64,000 nucleotides of DNA from JACVRW01 sp035650215 (GTDB taxonomy: Bacteria > Actinomycetota > Thermoleophilia > Solirubrobacterales > Thermoleophilaceae), in contig DASRIC010000054.1 in the NCBI GenBank assembly GCA_035650215.1, positions 1 to 64,000 on the forward strand. The letters run 5' to 3'. A program made the translations under genes and the position numbers. Positions within the stretch are counted from its first letter, which is position 1. Each line of letters begins with the position of its first letter. Positions 58,421-64,000 of this stretch are shown here, in pieces. The notes under the pieces were generated by a model. The model was not told where the DNA came from. It saw only the letters and a list, made by a program, of their open reading frames with translations, and ran no database searches.

Positions 58421-59590
58421 CTAGACGCCGCCGGCGAAGAGGGCGTACACGGCGGCGCAGCGGCGCATCGCCCCCTCGTCGATGTACTCCTCGGGCCCGT
58501 GCGACACGTCGAGCCGGCCGCCACCGTAGGCGAACGCCGGGATCCCGAGTTGGGAGTACCAGCGTGTGTCGAGCACGCCCGGGCACATCTCGAACGACGG
58601 CTCGCTCCCCTCGACCGCGCTCACGCAGTGCGCCAGTGCAAGGGCGGCCGGGTGGCTCGCCTCCGTGCTGCCGGAGGGCTGCGCCTGCAGCACCTCGATC
58701 TCGACCTGCGCGCCGATGGCCTCGGCGCTCGCGCTGACCATGCCGGTCAGGCGCGCCAGCTCCATGTCGAGCTCCTCCTCGGGGTTGAAGCGCCGGTCGA
58801 TCGAGAACCACGCCGAACCCGGCACGGCGTTGAACCCGGCGCCGGCGCCCGCCTGACCGCCCACCACGAGCATCGAATCGCGGGCGAGCAGCTCATGCGA
58901 GAGCACGGTGAGCGGCTCCGCGATGCGGATCATGTGCTCGAACGCGTTCACCCCCTGGTCCACGTAGCCCACGTGCGCCTCACGCCCGGTGGTGGTCACG
59001 CGCAGCGTGATCGCGCCCCGGCAGGCGTGCCAGATCACGCCGCCGGTGGGCTCGGCCGTGACCATCGCGAGGGCGCGCGGGTCGATCAGCTCCTCCTCGC
59101 GCAGGTGGCCGGAGCCTGCCGCGCTGCCGGTCTCCTCGTCGCACACGAAATGTAAGACGATCCTGCGCCCGTCGAGCAGGCCAAGGTCCCGGGCCGCAAG
59201 GGCCCCGTAGATCATGCTCACAAGGCCGCCCTTCATGTCGGCGCTTCCGCGTCCGACGATCCTGCCGTCGCGCCGCTCGGGGCGAAACTGCGCGGGGCTC
59301 TGCGCCGGGACCACGTCGAAATGGCCGTGGAAGTAGACGGTCTCCGGACCGTCGCCCGCCACGCCGCGAACCACGCATGGCTCCTCCAGCTCCCTGCTGG
59401 GAGCCAGCTCGATCAACTCCGGCGCTAGGTCGAGCCGCTCCATCGCCGCCTTGAGCGCCCGCCCGCAGCGGCCGAGGCCGCGCCCGGGCGGGTTCTCCGT
59501 GTCGATGGCCACGAGCTCCTCGAGCAGCGCGGCCATCTCCTCGGCGCGCGGCTCGAGCCAGGCCAGGACCTCGGCAGCAGCGCGATCCAT
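58421..59590 (-). CDS. M20 family metallopeptidase/deacylase (ArgE/DapE-like)
   Basis: The 389-residue protein has the M20 zinc motifs YFHGHFDVVPAQ, GRGSADMKGGLVSM and LHFVCDEETGS, with a dimerisation domain between about 185 and 290. It could remove an acyl group or a peptide bond from an amino acid, like ArgE or DapE. ATG 59590 is the start. Its order and gap (14 bases) suggest co-transcription with the aldo/keto reductase. Confidence 0.85.
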   Translation of the reverse strand: MDRAAAEVLAWLEPRAEEMAALLEELVAIDTENPPGRGLGRCGRALKAAMERLDLAPELIELAPSRELEEPCVVRGVAGDGPETVYFHGHFDVVPAQSPAQFRPERRDGRIVGRGSADMKGGLVSMIYGALAARDLGLLDGRRIVLHFVCDEETGSAAGSGHLREEELIDPRALAMVTAEPTGGVIWHACRGAITLRVTTTGREAHVGYVDQGVNAFEHMIRIAEPLTVLSHELLARDSMLVVGGQAGAGAGFNAVPGSAWFSIDRRFNPEEELDMELARLTGMVSASAEAIGAQVEIEVLQAQPSGSTEASHPAALALAHCVSAVEGSEPSFEMCPGVLDTRWYSQLGIPAFAYGGGRLDVSHGPEEYIDEGAMRRCAAVYALFAGGV

Positions 59591-59604
59591 GGGCCAGTTG
59601 ACTA

Positions 59605-60594
<990 letters not shown>

Positions 60595-60653
60595 TACTGC
60601 GGTCGTTCCCGGAGCAGGGACGACCACTCACGCCCTATGTCGCGGGCTCGAGG

Positions 60654-61781
60654 TCAGGGACCTCTGAAGATCTCCCTGGCCGTCCAGGCCGTGCCGGGGA
60701 AGTCCGAGAACACCCCGTCGATCCCGAGCCGGTAGAAGCGCAGGTACTCCTCGATCGGACCGCCCACGTACGCCACCGGGAGGGCGTCGTCGCGGAAGGT
60801 CCAGGTGTGGATGAGCAGCCCGTGGGCGTGCGCTCGGTCGATCAGGTCGGTGACCTTCTTGATGTTGCCGGCCGGATCGGTCCCGACGATGTAGACCTTC
60901 CAGGGCCCGATGCCGTCCGCGTAGGTCTTGATCTCGGCCAGGCCCGCGTCGGTGGCGAAGTAGCTGAAGAGATCGGTGCGGCCCGCCACGGTCCAGTCGT
61001 AGGGCCGGTCGAACGGCGGCGCGTAGGTCGGATCGCCGTTCGCGTCCGTGTCGTTGGCGTCCACGAGCTGCACCAGCCGGACCGGCGTCATCGTGTTCAG
61101 CTGCTTCAGGTTCGCCTGCTCGAAGGACTGGATGAACACCGGCGCGTTCCTGCGGCTCAGGCCGTTTCGCTCGAGCACCGTAACCAGCCGCCCCTCGAGG
61201 GGGAGCCCGAGCCGCTCATGGAAGGTCGGGTGCTTGGTCTCGGGGTAGATGCCGACCTTCAGCCCGCCGCGGCTCGCCTTCCCGGAGCGTCGCTTCGCTC
61301 CGCGCCCGCGCACACCGCGCCTCGCGAGATCGATCACCTCCTGCAGCGTCGGAACCTTGAACTGGCCGTCGAACTCGGTCGGGCGCCCCGCGCGCGTCTG
61401 CTTCGCGCCGAGCGTCTTGATCTCCGCGAGCGTGAAGTCCGAGGCAAACCAGCCCTCGGTGGGCACCCCGTCAACCATCTTGGTGGTCTTGCGGTCGGCG
61501 AACTCGGGATGGTCCTTGACGTCCGTGCTGAGTGTGATGTCCGGCTCGTGGCGCGCGATCAGGACGCCGTCCTTGGTCGCCACCAGGTCCGGCTCGATGT
61601 AATCCGCGCCCAGCTTGATCGCCAGCCGGTACGACTCGAGCGTGTGCTCGGGCAAGTAGCCGCTCGCGCCCCGGTGGCCGATCACGAGCGGACTCGACTC
61701 CTTGGCGTCGGCGGCGGGCGCGGCCAGTCCCATCAGGGCGACGGCGGCGAGGAGCGTGCGGATGAGGGCGCGGGTCGTCAT
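60654..61781 (-). CDS. Secreted glycerophosphodiester phosphodiesterase
   Basis: The 375-residue protein has a signal peptide (LIRTLLAAVALMGLAAPAA) and a GDPD barrel: VIGHRGASGYLPEHTLESYR, GADYIEPDLVATKDGVLIAR, GLKVGIYPETKHPTFHERLG. The insertion typical of GlpQ-type enzymes is present. It releases glycerol 3-phosphate from glycerophosphodiesters outside the membrane. A cluster of basic residues at about 155-172 is unusual for the family. Confidence 0.9.
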   Translation of the reverse strand: MTTRALIRTLLAAVALMGLAAPAADAKESSPLVIGHRGASGYLPEHTLESYRLAIKLGADYIEPDLVATKDGVLIARHEPDITLSTDVKDHPEFADRKTTKMVDGVPTEGWFASDFTLAEIKTLGAKQTRAGRPTEFDGQFKVPTLQEVIDLARRGVRGRGAKRRSGKASRGGLKVGIYPETKHPTFHERLGLPLEGRLVTVLERNGLSRRNAPVFIQSFEQANLKQLNTMTPVRLVQLVDANDTDANGDPTYAPPFDRPYDWTVAGRTDLFSYFATDAGLAEIKTYADGIGPWKVYIVGTDPAGNIKKVTDLIDRAHAHGLLIHTWTFRDDALPVAYVGGPIEEYLRFYRLGIDGVFSDFPGTAWTAREIFRGP

Positions 61782-61790
61782 CGGCCGAAC

Positions 61791-62507
61791 CTACCGGAGC
61801 GGCGTGCCGCGAGACTCGCCGATCAGCTCGCGCAGCGAGCTCTTCTGTCGCCCATCGCCCATGAAGTTCTCCGGAGCGAGCCATCGCTCGAAGCCGCCGC
61901 GGATCGCAGGCCACTCCTCACCGGTCATGCCGTACCACGCGGTGTCCCGGTTCTGCCCCTTGACAACCATGTGCTGGCGGATCACGCCCTCGAAGGTGAA
62001 TCCGAAGCGCTCGGCGGCCCGTCTCGAAGCGGCGTTGAGCGCGTTGCACCTCCACTCGAGCCGGCGGTAACCGAGCTCGTCGAACGCCCGGCGGGCAAGC
62101 AGGTAGATGGCCTCGGTCGCGGCGGTCGTGCGCCGCAGAGGCACCCCGAACCAGATGTGCCCGATCTCGATGACCCCGTGCTCGGCCGAGATGTTCAGGT
62201 ACGACGCAAGTCCGGTCGGTTCGCCGTCCGGCAGCTTCACCAGAGCGAAGAACAGGGGCTCGTCCGAGGCCTCAGCCCATTCGAGCAGCTCTCGCATGTG
62301 CGCGGGATCCTCGTAGGGGCCGTAGGGCAGGTAGGTCCAGATCGCCGGATCGCCCGCCGGCGGGTGTGAGACCGCGTAGAGCGCCTCGGCGTCCGCCCCG
62401 GCGTCCACGGGGCGCAGCTCCACGGTCGCGCCTCGCAGCGGCGTGCGCGACGGTCTCCGCGCCGGCGTCCAGTCGACCGCCGCCCCGAGTGGAAGCTCGT
62501 CAGCCAC
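61791..62507 (-). CDS. GNAT family N-acetyltransferase (RimJ-like)
   Basis: The 238-residue protein fits ribosomal-protein-type acetyltransferases (Acetyltransf_3): TVELRPVDAGADAEALYAVS, IGHIWFGVPLRRTTAATEAI, YRRLEWRCNALNAASRRAAE, RFGFTFEGVIRQHMVVKG. Targets of this group include protein N-termini and small amines. GTG 62507 gives a good fit; the open frame continues upstream into the cupin gene. Confidence 0.82.
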   Translation of the reverse strand: MADELPLGAAVDWTPARRPSRTPLRGATVELRPVDAGADAEALYAVSHPPAGDPAIWTYLPYGPYEDPAHMRELLEWAEASDEPLFFALVKLPDGEPTGLASYLNISAEHGVIEIGHIWFGVPLRRTTAATEAIYLLARRAFDELGYRRLEWRCNALNAASRRAAERFGFTFEGVIRQHMVVKGQNRDTAWYGMTGEEWPAIRGGFERWLAPENFMGDGRQKSSLRELIGESRGTPLR

Positions 62508-62523
62508 CGTCGCCCGCTCTCGT

Positions 62524-62862
62524 CTACACGGGCTGCGTGATGTGCTCGGCGTCGCCGGGCGAGTAGATGAGCAGCCCGCGCAGAGGCTTGGTGATGTACG
62601 CCGTGTGCTCGACGCCGCGCGGCACGAAGACGAGCGAGCCCGGGCCGGCGACCACCTCCCGGTCGGGGAACACGAAGTGGAGCTCCCCCTCGCCGACATA
62701 GAACGCCTCGTCGGTGTGCGGGTGAATGTGCATTGGCGGGCCATCGCCGGAGGCAGCCTGGCCCACCAGCACCCTGTAGGCGCCGCCGGTCAGGTCGTTG
62801 CCGACCAGATCGGGCTCGCCGTCGTGGCTGAACACGAACGTCGCTCCGCTGATGGTTTCCAT
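62524..62862 (-). CDS. Single cupin-domain protein
   Basis: A 112-residue cupin_2 protein with the metal-binding motif HIHPHTDEAFYVGEGEL and second motif FVPRGVEHTAYI. Such small cupins act as sugar isomerases, dioxygenases or binding proteins, and the sequence does not decide. ATG 62862 is used. It is 16 bases upstream of the GNAT gene on the same strand. Confidence 0.8.
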   Translation of the reverse strand: METISGATFVFSHDGEPDLVGNDLTGGAYRVLVGQAASGDGPPMHIHPHTDEAFYVGEGELHFVFPDREVVAGPGSLVFVPRGVEHTAYITKPLRGLLIYSPGDAEHITQPV

Positions 62863-62946
62863 CGACCGACCCTAACCGCCCGAGCCCGGTGGACAGCGCC
62901 CCGGCCGGGCGGTACGTTCGGGCCGGAACCCACGAGGAGGTCTTCG

Positions 62947-63777
62947 ATGTCAGCAGTGCCGGACGCCGAGCTCAAGGCACGTCATGCCGCTATGTGGGCC
63001 TCTGGCGACTACCCGTCGATGGTCGAAACCTTCCTGCTGCCGCTCGGACCGCGGCTCGTCGAAGCCTGCGGGATCGAGTCCGGGATGACGGTGCTGGACG
63101 TGGCGGCCGGCAGCGGCAACGCGTCGATCCCGGCGGCCGAGCGCGGCGCCGAGGTGACCGCGAGCGACCTCACGCCCGAGCTGCTCGACGCCGGCCGCGC
63201 CGTGGCCGAGGCGAAGGGGCTCGAGCTCGACTGGGTCACGGCGGACGCCGAGAACCTGCCCTTCGAGGACGGGCGCTTCGATGTCGTGATGTCGTGCATC
63301 GGGGCGATGTTCGCGCCGCACCACCAGCCCGTCGCCGACGAGCTCGTCCGCGTGTGTCGCCCAGGCGGCACCGTCGGGATGCTGAACTGGACCCCCGAGG
63401 GGATGATCGGAGCGCTGTTCAGGACGATGGGACCGTTCGCCCCGCCGCCTCCGCCCGGCGCGCAGCCGCCACCGCTGTGGGGCGGTGAGGACCATGTGCG
63501 CGAGCTGTTCGGCGATCGCGTGGAGTGGCGTTCGCTCGAGCGCGAGCACCTCGAGATCACAGCCTTCCCGCACCCGCACGACTACGGCGAGCACTTCAAG
63601 TCCTACTACGGGCCGACGATCGTCGCCCGCGGCAACGCCGCCAAGTCAGGGCGGGACGGGGAGTTCGACGAGGCGCTCGATCGCTTCTGCGACGAGTGGA
63701 ATCGCGGCAGCGCCGAGGAGGCGTACTTCGAGCAGGAGTTCCTCGTGGCCGTGGGCGCGCGCGGCGCGGACGCGTAG
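62947..63777 (+). CDS. Class I SAM-dependent methyltransferase
   Basis: The 276-residue protein has the SAM motif TVLDVAAGSGNASIPAA at 48-64, DLTPELLDAGRAVAE, and the post-motif MSCIGAMFAPHHQPVADELV and CRPGGTVGMLNWTPEG. The last third is Pro-rich. The methyl acceptor is unknown. GAGGAGG lies 6 bases before ATG 62947. It is divergent from the cupin gene. Confidence 0.85.
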   Translation: MSAVPDAELKARHAAMWASGDYPSMVETFLLPLGPRLVEACGIESGMTVLDVAAGSGNASIPAAERGAEVTASDLTPELLDAGRAVAEAKGLELDWVTADAENLPFEDGRFDVVMSCIGAMFAPHHQPVADELVRVCRPGGTVGMLNWTPEGMIGALFRTMGPFAPPPPPGAQPPPLWGGEDHVRELFGDRVEWRSLEREHLEITAFPHPHDYGEHFKSYYGPTIVARGNAAKSGRDGEFDEALDRFCDEWNRGSAEEAYFEQEFLVAVGARGADA

Positions 63778-63825
63778 CGCCCAGCAGCTTCACAGGGAGC
63801 CGCTGTCACAGGCGCTGCCGCCATC

Positions 63826-63848
63826 TCGTCTCAGTGGTAAAGAGACGA
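63826..63848. promoter_or_regulatory. Inverted repeat before the partial epimerase gene
   Basis: TCGTCTC (63826-63832) and GAGACGA (63842-63848) form a perfect 7-base inverted repeat with a 9-base spacer, ending 11 bases before ATG 63860. It could be an operator or a short attenuator hairpin; GAAAGGGG follows as the Shine-Dalgarno. Confidence 0.5.
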
Positions 63849-63859
63849 AAGGGGCAGTC

Positions 63860-64000
63860 ATGAAGATCTTCGTAGCCGGCGCGACAGGCGTACTCGGCAG
63901 GGAGCTCGTCCCGGAGCTCGTGGCGCGAGGCCACGAGGTGGTGGGGATGACCAGGAGCGCATCGAAGCAGGATCTGGTGCGCAGCCTGGGAGCCCGCCCG
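63860..64000 (+). CDS. NAD-dependent epimerase/dehydratase (5' part, cut by window end)
   Basis: Only the first 47 codons are inside the window. They read an extended-SDR start with the dinucleotide loop IFVAGATGVLGRELVPELVA and MTRSASKQDLVRSLGA, so an epimerase/dehydratase or NmrA-like protein is likely. ATG 63860 has a good Shine-Dalgarno 8 bases before it. Confidence 0.8.
   Translation, partial: MKIFVAGATGVLGRELVPELVARGHEVVGMTRSASKQDLVRSLGARP

Overview
The window is very GC-rich, almost wall-to-wall coding DNA with many GTG and some TTG starts and many 1- or 4-base stop/start overlaps (GTGA, ATGA). This style, together with an actinobacterial-type tandem rhodanese, a two-domain 3-hydroxyacyl-CoA dehydrogenase, a COX15-type heme A synthase and GH15, suggests a chromosome segment from a deep-branching actinobacterium, most likely class Thermoleophilia (Solirubrobacterales-like). 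That placement is inference from gene content and style. No plasmid, phage, insertion sequence, rRNA or CRISPR feature is visible.

Left edge (1-1490): a sparse, decayed zone with one truncated reading frame, two probable gene remnants and one small gene bracketed by two copies of a hairpin repeat. It ends at a leftward tRNA-Arg(TCT). 1600-2730: a small membrane protein, an HhH-GPD DNA glycosylase-like protein and tRNA-Pro(TGG). 2765-6941: a five-gene TetR-controlled operon (TetR, glycosyltransferase, alpha/beta hydrolase, DUF1326, DUF2182) with a clear promoter and a palindromic operator. 6962-12723: DUF1015, cobalamin adenosyltransferase and OsmC; then GNAT and a nicotinamidase-like protein, a CoA pyrophosphatase, a rhodanese and small proteins.

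12750-19626: a fatty-acid beta-oxidation set (thiolase with a frameshift, acyl-CoA dehydrogenase, enoyl-CoA hydratase, 3-hydroxyacyl-CoA dehydrogenase), interleaved with a soluble Ser/Thr kinase and followed by a TetR regulator with a double palindrome. 19566-24830: a cysteine-desulfurase-like protein, aconitase, a PHP protein and a zinc-ribbon protein. 25020-28070: an apparent envelope-stress locus in which an ECF sigma factor and a 76-residue protein sit beside two CmpX/MscS-like channels, an H1-tailed membrane protein and a 37-residue hydrophobic peptide. 28081-33582: an EamA transporter, a PLP-dependent aldolase/deaminase-like protein and two tandem secreted sulfatases.

33546-47800: a long leftward run: LysE and EamA transporters, a 1658-residue poly-HAMP hybrid histidine kinase, a response-regulator/SpoIIE phosphatase/ATPase protein, a metallo-beta-lactamase-fold protein, a PAP2 enzyme, a UPF0104 membrane protein, thioredoxin reductase and a lactone oxidase. 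47822-50035: a MocR regulator with its operator, and an enoyl-CoA hydratase. 50137-54588: a cytochrome oxidase operon (subunits II and I, heme A synthase, heme O synthase). 54649-64000: GH15 glucosidase, 6-phosphogluconolactonase, amidohydrolase, M20 peptidase, aldo/keto reductase, glycerophosphodiesterase, GNAT, cupin, methyltransferase, and the start of an epimerase cut by the window end.

The items most worth a second look are two families of palindromic intergenic elements, each present twice in this window; the ECF/mechanosensitive locus with its tiny peptide; the poly-HAMP kinase with its phosphatase partner; the TetR/DUF1326/DUF2182 operon; and enzymes that have lost a canonical active-site residue (nicotinamidase-like Lys, kinase DFG, amidohydrolase HxH).
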